Shown one piece after another: positions 12,234 through 21,795 of a stretch of DNA of 64,000 nt. Under the pieces are notes generated by a model. It was not told the DNA's origin and made no database searches. It saw only the letters and a program-made list of their open reading frames with translations. The number at the start of each line of letters is the position of its first letter. The first letter of the stretch is position 1. Where the stretch lies: assembly GCA_020747015.1 (NCBI GenBank), contig JAGTJM010000054.1, positions 62,001 to 126,000 on the forward strand. Reading direction: 5' to 3'. Source of the stretch: Pyrenochaeta sp. MPI-SDFR-AT-0127 (taxonomy: Eukaryota; Ascomycota; Dothideomycetes; Pleosporales; Cucurbitariaceae). The position numbers were made by a program, and so were the translations under genes.

Positions 12234-12794
12234 GTTAGCTACCCTGGATGCTATGACGCTTGCTGCGAGTTGGCATGGCACGAACCGACCTGGACCATTT
12301 CCTGGCGCTTTTGTTAGCAAATACAAAGAGTGCGGCAAACACAATTTGCGTGCACAAACCTGCTGCTGCTTCTTGGACGAGGCCATAGTGAATGTCATGC
12401 GACGATGCCCCGCTGTCGCCCGCCGCTTCAAAGTGTCCCACAACTAACTCCACACGTCCATTCGCAGCGCACCTGCCTGCCAAGCCCGGAGCTTCACTAG
12501 CGCGCTTTCTGTTCTCATCTCCTCACGTCGGTGTCAGGCTCTTCTCATCTTGCAACCACGTCCAAACTAGGCCTACGCATTTTGCGCTGCTTTCAGGCCC
12601 ACAAAAGCCCTTTTCTTCCACTTTCATCGTCTCTCTCTTTTTCATTGCTACTTCTAATCCGTGCGACAAGTGCCTAGACCAAGCTCGTGCAATTGACCTC
12701 ACCTACTGCGCACCTGCCGTGGTAGCTGGAGAGACATCCCTTTCCCGCACTCACTCAATCTTCAACAGCTTCCAGTAGACTCTGTCAAGCCAAC
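12234..12794. promoter_or_regulatory. Divergent promoter region between GYP1 and HRP1
   Basis: The 561 bp separate two divergent start codons. The HRP1-proximal half is C/T-rich. A 128-codon plus-strand frame (12392-12778) lacks any domain and lies where the HRP1 leader is expected, so I do not call it a gene. On the minus strand, a short frame beginning MASSKKQQQ near 12386 could be an upstream exon or upstream ORF of GYP1; it cannot be joined in frame without a stop. Confidence 0.5.
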
Positions 12795-15700
12795 ATGGCC
12801 GACGAGAACTTCGAGGACGATATCTTCGACGATCTGTGAGTGCGCCCATTTCACGCGACAAGCTCTGGCGAAGCTGTCGTTCTCCCCACACCATCGCTGA
12901 CGTGTTCCCAGTTATGACGAAGAGCCTGCCTCAAAGCCCGCAGCAGCGGCGCCAGCACCAAAAACGGAGCCTGAACCTGTCCCGGCAGAGCCCGCCGGTT
13001 CGCACATTCCAGATGCAGCACAGAACGGCGGCCAGGATGGCGCGGCCTCGTGGCAGGCGCCGACTGCTGGAGGCGATGATATGACGATGGATCAGTCTAG
13101 CTACAACAATGGCGGTGGCGGTGATCAGTCTTATGACAATGCGCCCATGGACGATGATAACTATGGGCCAATTAATGTAAAGGAAGACGGGTAAGTTCAC
13201 AATACTTGATTTCGCAGTAAGGCAACAAAGGCGCATCACAAGGTATACGGCAACTACAGCAGCAGCATACTAACAGAGGTCGTAAAATGCACTCCGCTGT
13301 CAGAGGATAGGCTGCCATCTATGTCTTCGATGGTATGTGGCTGCGTGGCGGAGCTACATTCAGAGTTCAGAGGAGTCGGATATGATACAAAGCATTCCTG
13401 GGGGCCATGGTCGTGGTACAAGCCTGGATCTCTCCGCGTGGCTTTTCCAGTTAAAGAGCGCATAGGGATTCGGATGGTGCATGGCCTGGCATGAAGGCTC
13501 AGAAGCTGGGCTTTTTGCAAAGACTTGAAGTACATAAATCGCCAGGTTGGTGTAGCGTACGAAACATGGCGAGCGATACCGCCAGTGTTGGGTGTTGGAA
13601 GAAGCTGGAGCATGGATAGACAACGGCTCTGCTATACTCAGGCCACCCATCAATACGCCTTACGCGAGGATCATCGCAGCTTGCCGGATTCTTTTGGCAG
13701 CGCCTCATGTCGATATATACCTAGGTACTTGATAGCGCGTACCAGTAACGCAAGCTGAGGGTAGCCATCGAGCTGTGAGATTGTCTGCTCAGACGTCTTC
13801 GCTTGAGTCCATAGCAGAACACAGACGCTTCATCCGAACACACTGTGCCTTTGCAGGGCTACTTTTGAACCTCAAATGGTGGACTTTTGAGAATTGGACC
13901 CATTCGCCTGCCGCTATGATTGGTTGCACGCCACGAGGCCAAATTGTTGTTTTAAGGGAGGGGGCTCAGCCATCACGTTCGCTTAGGTATCCACGCATCT
14001 GCGGAATGCCGCATATGGTCACATATGAATTATCATCGACTTGTCTCCTACGAGGCAGTTATAGAGACACCACACTCGCGCTTTTCGGACGATTTTCTCA
14101 CGACAAAATGTCAATCGATATTCATGGCGTACATATTTCGACTGACGTCGGAATCCATTCGGCTTTCGATATTCCATAAGGCGCGCACTTAACCTCGACA
14201 ACTACAATCGCGAGTATGGCCATCTTCGAACCTGTTGCCTGTCTTTACGAATACCTTGCATGGTCCTACTTTGAAAGTTTAGTGCCTGCTTTTCCTCAGC
14301 ATCTGTCCGAAGTGGCAGGTGCATACTGTCTGTCACAGAGCACGCGTGTGCTCAAAGCTACCATTTCGATAAGATCGCCCGTCAAACGAAACACTAGAAC
14401 CACCAAGGACGACAGTTCGATACTAGCGCAGGCTACTGGAACAATTTTCACACAGCTTGCTTGAAGACCTATGATGCGCCTCCGCCTTCTGAACCTTGCT
14501 CTTACCTTTCAAGTTTTTTTCGCCGATGTGTGGTATACTGACTTTCATCATAGGAAGATGTTCATTGGTGGCCTGAACTGGGAGACTACAGAACGTAAGT
14601 TCCTCCCACCTCTACATGAAAACATGATTTCTTTTACTCATCCACTTTTTGTGTTTCGTATGACTTATAGCTGTGACCCTACTGACTTCACTCGCTAGAA
14701 TCTCTCAAGGATTACTTCTCACAATTCGGCGAAGTTAGTGAGTGTACCGTCATGCGAGACTCCGCAACTGGTCGCTCGCGAGGATTTGGCTTCCTTACGT
14801 TCAAGGACCCAAAATGCGTAAACACCGTCATGGTAAAGGAGCACTATCTTGATGGCAAAATAGTATGTTTCATTGCACTGTTCATCTAAAGGCTGTAACT
14901 GATTTTCCAGATTGACCCCAAGCGAGCTATACCGCGGGAGGAGCAAGAGAGGACGAGCAAAATCTTCGTTGGGGGCGTCAGTCAGGAAGCCACCGAGGAA
15001 GACTTCACAAGCTTCTTCAAGCAATTCGGTCGAGTAGTCGATGCTACACTAATGATGGACAAAGAGACAGGCCGACCCCGTGGCTTCGGGTTTGTTACCT
15101 TTGATGGCGATGCAGCTGTGGATGCTACCCTCAAAGGCCCTCTCCAAATCCTAGGCAAGCCTATTGAAGTCAAGCGAGCTCAACCTCGTGGTAACATGAA
15201 GGACGACGAAGGGGGCGATAACAGAAAATTCGGCCGCGGCAATAAATTTAACAATCGAGATAACGGCAGTAACGGCCACGGCACCGGAGGAGGCTATGAC
15301 AACCAGAACAACCAGCAACAAGGCGGCGGGGGCAACAGTGCCATGAGTCCTGCTATGATGGCCCAATATTGGCAACGTATGCAAGCGTACTTTCAAAACA
15401 TGCAACAGACCCTCGCTTCACAGCAAGGTGGTGGCATGCCGAATCCTATGGGTGGCATGGGTGGTATGAATCCCATGCAAATGCAGCAAATGCAACAACA
15501 GATGATGGGCCAGAGCATGAATCGCGGTACCGGATCTCCAAACCCTCAGATGATGGGTCAGGGGATGAACCCAATGCAAATGCAACAGATGCAGCAAATG
15601 CAGCAGATGCAAATGCAAGGTGGGGGGCAGGGGATGATGGGTGGTGGACCACAAGCTGGGCCAAGACCAGCTTATACGCCTCAAGAACAAATGGCATTCG

Positions 15701-16053
15701 AGCAGCAAAAGTACGAACAGCAGCAAGCACGTCGTCAGCAACAGCTAGGTGGCTACGGTGGTCAGGGCGGCCCTACGAGCTGGGAGGGCATGTACGATGA
15801 TGCTCCGCAGCCCTCTATTCCCTCCGGCCCTGGCGGTGGCGGTCGAGGTATGCACCACGGCGGCGGTAACAACTTCAAGCCAAACAACCGCAGTCGCCAA
15901 GGATCCTCTCAGCCTCCAACTGGGCCAAGCCAGGCGCCTATCAATGCGCCTACCGGACCAAAGAATGCAGGCAAGCCCGGCGCAAATTACCGTGGTGGTG
16001 GTAGAACTAACAATTATCGACACAATCCCTATGGTGGCGGTCGCGGTGGCTAA
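12795..16053 (+). CDS. HRP1: Hrp1/Nab4-type heterogeneous nuclear ribonucleoprotein
   Basis: Model: join(12795..12835, 12912..13190, 14554..14594, 14699..14862, 14911..16053), 555 residues. The acidic N-terminus MADENFEDDIFDDL leads to an Ala/Pro/Gly-rich segment. Two adjacent RRMs follow: RRM1 with RNP2 KMFIGGLNW and RNP1 RGFGFLTF, RRM2 with KIFVGGVSQ and RGFGFVTF, linked by DPKRAIPREEQ as in Hrp1. The C-terminus is Met/Gln/Gly-rich (many MQMQQ units at about 15470-15640) and ends in an RGG-like GGGRGG tail. Hrp1 binds the UA-rich efficiency element in cleavage factor I for mRNA 3'-end formation and shuttles between nucleus and cytoplasm. Four introns all fit in frame; the second is 1363 nt, far longer than any other in the window. 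The phases agree across all joints. Confidence 0.93.
13191..14553 (+). other. 1363-nt intron of HRP1
   Basis: The donor GTAAGT (13191) and acceptor CATCATAG (ending 14553) bracket the sequence between VKEDG and KMFIGGL, and the joint codon is GG|G. No exon with coding character is apparent inside; small frames occur on both strands without domains. A short hairpin of arms GAGCAC/GTGCTC lies near 14339-14354. Confidence 0.8.
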
Positions 16054-17181
16054 ATATGGCAATGCGATCTCGAAGTACGGTAACACGATGGTGTTGACAA
16101 TATCTTCTACTTGGTCTTTGGACAGGATGTTCGTAGCCCATACGTTCGACCAGCCCTTGTGTGTGCTTCCATGACGAGGGGCGCGCTTTTCCAAAAAAAA
16201 TTCTCTCCCTTATGGTGTCGGCTATTATTTTCATATATTGGGCTCTAGTTCATGGTGCTGCTTCCTTCATCTCTTTTCTTTGGTCACTCCATTCACATCA
16301 ACCATCTAGTCATCTTGTCCTCGATGGTGATTTCAATATCCAACCCGATTTTGCAAATGGGACTTAAGGTTGGGGGTTATCGTTTTCACGTGAAGTGGAT
16401 ATGGAATTCCTTCAATGTACATTAGCAATACCGCAACTCTTCAAGATGGGAGAAAAGTTCCGTCAAACTTTCGAATTTAAAAATACATCTGTGATGTGGT
16501 GAGACGAACCGCTTATGAGGATCGTAGGGAGTGGGTTCTTTGAAAACATGTTCTCTATTATCATTGCGAACTTCACTCTTAGCCACCTTGTGCCACGATT
16601 CTAAATTGGGGGCTATTGCTTTATTTCCGTCGTTCATTGTACTACTGGAGCTTCTCGTGTAACCCGGACTTCTATGGTGATGTGTATTGTAGCGTAAGTT
16701 GTGGCATGTGCCCATGTTTTCAATGCTTCGTTGTAGACGAGGAATGCTTGAGGGTTCTTCAAGCTTGGGGGGGGGAGGGAAAACATCGAGCGACTTGAAG
16801 TATGATCTTCTTCTCACGTGTTTATCTTAATAATAAGCAATAAATGATTGGAAATTATCATAGTGCTCACGAAAGACAGGTTGCCTGTCTTGGTCGCACT
16901 CTGGTGATTGGCAAGTGCACCACGATCAGCCTCCGACAACGCAGTGTGGAATAGGAAAGTCTCTTGCATCACAACCAAAATACCGAGCAATCCAAGTATG
17001 GTAAATTGCAAATTCCATGAGTTGAGACTTGTAAGTCTTGTCCAATATAAGGCCCTTTAGCCTATTGAGCAACAGAGATGAAGATAGATTGTCCAAAGAC
17101 ATAGAACCGTTAGCAGCAATTACGCTTGTGTATGTTCAATTCAACACAATATAAAGGGCAGATGTGATACATTGAGAGATA
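16054..17181. other. HRP1 3' flank and sequence up to the Tc1 element
   Basis: About 1.1 kb with falling GC content. On the minus strand 16422-16817 is open for 131 codons (first ATG at 16715) with fairly mixed composition, and an open hydrophobic frame precedes it (16814-17011), but I could not splice the two in frame and recognise neither. They may be remnants or an untested small gene. Confidence 0.45.
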
Positions 17182-17247
17182 CAGTCCCCCCCCATGAATT
17201 GACTGCTAGCGCGAGACGAGATGTGATGAGATTTGGTCCGTGCGGCA
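17182..17247 (+). repeat. Left terminal inverted repeat of the Tc1 element
   Basis: 66 bp, inverted copy of 18421-18486. The first 39 bases are identical; differences are transitions at 17221, 17227 and 17233. Confidence 0.95.
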
Positions 17248-17305
17248 CAGCCCTAGTCTAAGTTTCTATTCATTTTTATATGTACAACAAGACAGCAGCA
17301 ATGCT

Positions 17306-18376
17306 CTACCACTTTGTATGAAGGCCTTCTGCCTGGATCACTGCAACACAGCGCTCACGCATGGACAGGATATACTTTTTATAGTCTTCAACCGTGATTT
17401 TCTCCCACTCCTCCTCCAGATAGAGCTTAACCTCCTCTGTTGTCTTAGGATATCGCTGGGCGACTCGATGCTTGAGCATCTGCCACACGTTCTCAATAGG
17501 GTTGAGATCTGGTGAATTAGCTGGCCAAGTCATCTTTATAATTTGGAGCAGCCTCTGCGCAGCCTTTGTTTCTTTTGAGTTATGAATAGAACAGTTATCC
17601 TCCATAAAGATCATCTCTTTATTAAAGTAGGCAGCCATCTCTCTTTGGAATTCCTTAATGTAAGGAAGAATATGCTTAATATAGACGTGAGAAGTAACTG
17701 TCTTCTTCTTATTCACGCACCAATCTTTCTCAAAGAGAATAAGAGGCCCTTTGAATAGGCCTGAGATAATGCCCCAGACCATGCAGCATGAGTAACGTCT
17801 GAAACGAGGGATAAGGCAGTCTTGATCAAGTCTCTCTTCTGCCATCCTTGTCACAAATATCTTGCCTCCTCCTAGTCTTGCAGACATCTCGTCACTCCAT
17901 CCAACTCTGAGCCAGTCTTGATCTTCCCATTCAACATGCTTATATGCCCAAACCAGTCTATCATATCTATGCTTATCTGTGAGGAGAGGTTTCTCTGTTG
18001 CAACGCGTCTGAAGTATCTCTCTTTTTCAAATGCTGCCTTCAGCGTCCTGCTGCAAAGATGCCACCCCAGCTCTGCTGCGACCTCCTTCCACGGCTTTCT
18101 TCTTTGAACGTGATCCTGAGTCGCATAAGCAACAAGTCTTTGTCTCTTTGGCGTATCAAGGATAGGCTTACGGCCTGGTGGAGGAGGTGGAGGCGTCTCG
18201 CCTGTTCGAAGGCAGAGAGAGATCGTTGTCTGAGGAATCTGGAGGTAGATTGAGATTTCTGTCTGCTTATAACCAAGATCATGCATTGTATGTATCTGAA
18301 TTCTCTCCTTATATGAGAGGCGAGCCTTTGGAGACCTCATTATCAAAAAAAAAGAACGATAGTGAAGCGCAAGCAT
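17306..18376 (-). CDS. Tc1-like transposase (DD34E)
   Basis: An intact 356-residue frame fills most of the element. The N-terminal part has the helix-turn-helix arrangement of Tc1 transposases (SYKERIQIHTMHDLGYKQTEIS, then PQTTISLCL), followed by a proline run and a second DNA-binding segment. The DDE core shows WSDEMS for the first Asp, MEDNCSIHNS for the second and SPDLNPIENVW for the Glu, with 34 residues between second Asp and Glu. The end (LYLEEEWEKIT, MRERC) is typical of the family. Translation may start at the first ATG or at the internal MRSPKARLSY, 12 codons later. All catalytic residues are present, so the protein could be active; expression is not known. Confidence 0.95.
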   Translation of the reverse strand: MLALHYRSFFLIMRSPKARLSYKERIQIHTMHDLGYKQTEISIYLQIPQTTISLCLRTGETPPPPPPGRKPILDTPKRQRLVAYATQDHVQRRKPWKEVAAELGWHLCSRTLKAAFEKERYFRRVATEKPLLTDKHRYDRLVWAYKHVEWEDQDWLRVGWSDEMSARLGGGKIFVTRMAEERLDQDCLIPRFRRYSCCMVWGIISGLFKGPLILFEKDWCVNKKKTVTSHVYIKHILPYIKEFQREMAAYFNKEMIFMEDNCSIHNSKETKAAQRLLQIIKMTWPANSPDLNPIENVWQMLKHRVAQRYPKTTEEVKLYLEEEWEKITVEDYKKYILSMRERCVAVIQAEGLHTKW

Positions 18377-18420
18377 CTGTTTACTGCCAAAGTTGTGTGA
18401 TCAAAGATGTGACCCCTTCC

Positions 18421-18486
18421 TGCCGCACGGACCAGATCTCGTCACACCTCGTCTCGCGCTAGCAGTCAATTCATGGGGGGGGACTG
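18421..18486 (-). repeat. Right terminal inverted repeat of the Tc1 element
   Basis: 66 bp, inverted copy of 17182-17247 with three transitions. It lies just upstream of the transposase start and likely includes the transposase binding site and promoter-proximal sequence. Confidence 0.95.
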
Positions 18487-18577
18487 TAGTGGGAAGAGGT
18501 AATATCGCTTTTGTGCAACCCATGATTCAATATTTTAATGAGTGAACTCCCTTGGTACTGTGTTGCAGTCAACTAAC

Positions 18578-18781
18578 ATGAAGACAACATTCTTTCTTCT
18601 CGCCACTTTGGCAACACTTACGTTATCAAGCCCTGTGTTCTCCACACCCATCTCATCGTCCGAATCCGCACCTACTCCGTCGGTTAAATCACAGGTCTGC
18701 ACGAAGATCTGTGCCGACAAGCCAATCAAGGAATGCGGTGCGAAGGGGGTGAGTTGTCCTTCTCCCTTTCTTTGTGTATAA
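18578..18781 (+). CDS. Small secreted cysteine-containing peptide, effector-like
   Basis: A 67-codon frame starts with a clear signal peptide (MKTTFFLLATLATLTLSSPVFS), then a Ser/Pro-rich spacer and a short cysteine-containing end: QVCTKICADKPIKECGAKG and, if unspliced, VSCPSPFLCV (five Cys). A GTGAGT at 18749 and acceptors at 18798 (TGACACAG) or 18802 would define a 50- or 54-nt intron, the normal size here. Splicing would replace the last two cysteines by PSIPHNSV or by a 39-residue alternative tail. I cannot decide between these. No family is recognised; size, secretion signal and position 91 bp from a transposon fit fungal small secreted proteins and candidate effectors, which is inference only. 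It may also be a decayed gene. Confidence 0.5.
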   Translation: MKTTFFLLATLATLTLSSPVFSTPISSSESAPTPSVKSQVCTKICADKPIKECGAKGVSCPSPFLCV

Positions 18782-19465
18782 TTCGTCAATTGACACAGCC
18801 TAGCATACCGCACAACTCGGTGTAAGACAGGAATCTCATGTTCAATTTAGCTCGGCCAACCGCGTGGCAGTTTTTGTAGCTGACGAATATACAGTCATGT
18901 TGGGCATGCTGCAGGTATATTGAAGACTAGGCACAAGGGAGCATCTTATTGAAGTAAGGGAGTTCTTCTGTGCATTCGTCTGGAAGAGCTGGCGATGGCG
19001 AGGTTGATTGCCATAAGAACAGTTGGATGATGCTGTAGCAAGCATGGTGAATGTAGACCATAACTTTCCAGAGATGTTTTCCAATCGCGAATCGTGATGG
19101 ATAAAATGGAAAAATGTTGTGTATCAATGTTATTACAGTTGACTTTACGTCGGTATTAATCTATTTTAGAGCAATAGATCATGTTCTTTCCCACGCTATG
19201 CGATGCAAAAATATGTACAAAATCCCATCCCTTCATATTCATAAATGCCATGTACAAAGCCCAATCTCAGGCTTCCACCATACAACACCCACTTCTCAGT
19301 ACGGACCGTGGGCTTTGCGACTAAAGTTCGGGCATGTACTGAGCCACAACTTGACCAATAAGTGCGCCTCGAAAACACCAACAATCCACTGCCACCCAAA
19401 CAAGCATGTTTTTCACATAAATCGTAACGGCAAAATCATCGTAGCTCATCTAGTTGTGGATGATC
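18782..19465. other. Region between the secreted peptide gene and CRH1
   Basis: It holds possible alternative 3' exons of the small peptide gene (to about 18920) and the 3' flank of the minus-strand CRH gene. The 122-codon plus frame at 19114-19482 overlaps the CRH1 stop codon and has no coding character. Confidence 0.5.
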
Positions 19466-20883
19466 TTAGAAATTTGCGATGATGACACCGCCAACGACAG
19501 CCAATACGTGAGGAATGAAGGTGCAAGCCAGCCATTGGGGAGCATCTCCCTTTAGTGGTGCAGCAGGGACAGCGGACTGCGCAGCGTTGTTCTCCAGGAC
19601 ACCGGCGCTCTTACCAGAAGTAGGTCGGGCCGGTGGTGGGGTCGTGCCAGGATAGACGGTCACGAGGGTGGTGAAGCCCCTGTTGTCGTAGGTAGTCACC
19701 ACCTCAGGCTTAGAATCGCCAGATGAATCCGAGGGCGAAGCTGCAGGCAATTGCGTAGGCGAAGCGAGATGGGATGTCTGCGAAGATAGTCAGCATAGTG
19801 GAAAAGAAAAAAAAGGGGGTTGCAAAAAGGCTTACTGACAGGAGCTGAGCTGGGTGGAACAACTTTGCCAGTATCAGAGACAGTCCACCCGGCCGGAAGC
19901 CCGGGATAGTTGGAGAAGGTAGACTGTGGTGCTTGTGTGGCAGACGGGTTCGGGATCCAGGGATAGACACTTGGACGGTCGTAGGTGGAGGTCTCCCGCG
20001 GTGTGAAGGGAATGGGCTGTCCAGAGGCTGTTGCTGTGATCTCGGGTGCATTTTGAACCGGAGCCTTACCGCCGGAAAAGATGGTACCTCCCACTGACTT
20101 GATGGATCCCCAGGTTCCGCTTTGGTCACCGTAGACGTACTGCGTGCCAGTGGAGTAGTCTTGGACCAAGAGCGACTTGACCTTCATGACAAAAGGACCC
20201 TTGGAGTAGTCGGTTGGGCCACGAGCCCACTGTATCGTGCCCTGGTTGTTTGCTGGATCGCCACCGCTCCACGCACCAAACTTGACTTGCATAGGGGTCT
20301 GAGGATACTGGTTGTTGGCGTTTGCAGGCTCGAGGGTTCGGACGGTAACCCCCTCAATCTGCCATACAATCTGCTGCGGTGTCCACTCGATGGTGTACTT
20401 CTTGAAGCCTGCCTGGCTGCCTGGGTCGGCGTGGAAAGCGCCGCGGTTGTAGGTTGTCGTCTGGCCCTTGCCAAAGTAGTTGGTCTGGACCTGGTCGGGG
20501 TCCGCGCCGAGCCACTCCCAATCAATCTCGTCGAGGGTGTCGGACTGCAGGACAAAGCTGCTGACAATGCCGGCGCCTGGTGCTGCCTTGGTGACGATCT
20601 CGACCTTGCCAAACATAATGTACCACTTTGAGGTAAGTTGGGGCGAGTCTCCAGACTTGGCGACTGTGAATGAGACACCATCTGAGCCGTATGTGGGGTT
20701 GCCTTGGGGTGTGAAGCTGTCTGATGCCGACCTGAAGTCGATGTTGACGGTTCGTGCGAGTGCTGAATCCGGCGGGCAATCGCTTCGTAATGTGGGGTTG
20801 CAGTTGGACCATGTTTGTGCGGCCGAGGGTGCGATGAGTGCTGCCGAAGCAAGCGCGGTGAGTGCTCTTATGGTGGAGCGCAT
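19466..20883 (-). CDS. CRH1: GPI-anchored Crh-type GH16 chitin-glucan transglycosylase
   Basis: Model: complement(join(19466..19740, 19836..20883)), 440 residues. A signal peptide ends near residue 22 (APSAAQ). The GH16 domain carries the Crh signature EIDWEWLG with nucleophile Glu119, Asp121 and acid/base Glu123, preceded by SKWYIMFGKVEIVTKAA and followed by TIEWTPQQIVWQI. Cys pairs near residues 28 and 36 are typical. After a Pro/Ser/Thr-rich stretch a 95-nt intron (GTAAGC...CTGCAG) is spliced in phase 1 to a second exon encoding a Ser/Pro-rich linker and a hydrophobic C-terminus (HVLAVVGGVIIANF), as needed for a GPI anchor. An earlier acceptor at 19773 would give a different, shorter tail lacking this pattern. 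Crh enzymes join chitin to beta-1,6/1,3-glucan in the cell wall. Confidence 0.9.
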
Positions 20884-21795
20884 CGTGACTGTACGGCTGG
20901 CAGCGATTGATGCTGACGGATGGCGCCGGATATGGATCTCTGCTGACTTTGCTCGAGTGGGGTGTTGGAGGGGGGGTTCTGGCCAAAGACCGGGTGTGGC
21001 TACTGCGCAACAGAATGCGTTGCTTAGTTACCTGCTCAGCACTTGAGGAGGTAGAGGAAGAGAGCGAGAGAGAGATGGTGTGGTGTGTGTGTAATGCTTG
21101 TGCAAGGGACAGCGACCCGGCAGATAAATGTCTTTAAAGCAGTCTCCAGCCATCTCGTGAGCTGGGACCTACGTATCTCAGCGAACAATCAGGGCTAGCA
21201 TCAGGGCTAGAATGGCGTGGCATGCCAATTGCGATGCGGCGAGTGGGCAGATATGGGCGAGGTTGGCAAGGTGACGCCGAGGTGGTTGGCGCTGAGCCCC
21301 AGCCACACCCACTCGCACACGAGCCGGCCTGGGACGCGGCATCCCAACTCCCAGCTGTGCCGCTTCAGCTCCGGCATGGCCCAAAGACGGCTCATGACAC
21401 AGCCCCGGCCGTTCCAATATTGCCTATCGAGTGTTGAATTGAACAGACTGCATGGCCATGACAAGATGCCTGTGGGAAGAGGGATATGTACGAGGGTTTG
21501 GCTGCAACGGTTGTGGCGCTAGCCTGGGCACCCCGCAACACCAATAACTCTGTCTCCCACTACAGTGTGAATGCGCCTGTCCTTAGATGCCGCTGCTGCA
21601 GCATCCTCATACGACTTGTCTCGGGATCGCCAATAGCACCTGCAGCAGCGCGAGACCCTGCATACGCTCTCAGGAGAAATATTGCTCTCCATTGAGCGGG
21701 CCTGAGTCACCCGCCCGAACCACAAAACATTACTAAAGTCACCGCGTCTCGCCCACAAAGTCACCATATCTTGAAGCAACCCCAACAAGGCCATC
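20884..21795. promoter_or_regulatory. Divergent promoter region CRH1 / PRO2
   Basis: This 912-bp region serves two divergent genes. It includes an exact TGAGTCA site near PRO2 (listed separately). Open frames of 70-100 codons on both strands overlap each other and show no domain. Confidence 0.6.
21703..21709 (+). promoter_or_regulatory. Gcn4/CpcA-type response element TGAGTCA
   Basis: The palindromic consensus TGAGTCA lies 87 bp upstream of the PRO2 ATG. Gcn4 and its filamentous-fungal counterpart CpcA bind this sequence in amino-acid biosynthesis promoters, so general amino-acid control of PRO2 is a natural prediction. The site is seen; its use is inferred. Confidence 0.6.

Larger units (their letters stand above)
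17182..18486 (-). mobile_element. Complete Tc1/mariner transposon (1305 bp)
   Basis: The element is bounded by 66-bp terminal inverted repeats beginning CAGT followed by eight C, and is flanked on both sides by TA (17180-17181 and 18487-18488), the classical target duplication. It carries one uninterrupted transposase gene on the minus strand. Size, TIR form, TA duplication and DD34E catalytic spacing place it with Tc1-like elements. The repeats match at 63 of 66 positions and the ORF has no stops, so the insertion looks recent. Confidence 0.95.

Noticed and set aside
16422..16817. 131-codon minus ORF between HRP1 and the transposon
   Set aside because: No recognised domain and no in-frame link to the open frame upstream; kept only as a remark.
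17182..17247. RIP as the cause of the TIR differences
   Set aside because: All three are transitions, but the changed cytosines are not in CpA context, so ordinary mutation is as good an explanation.
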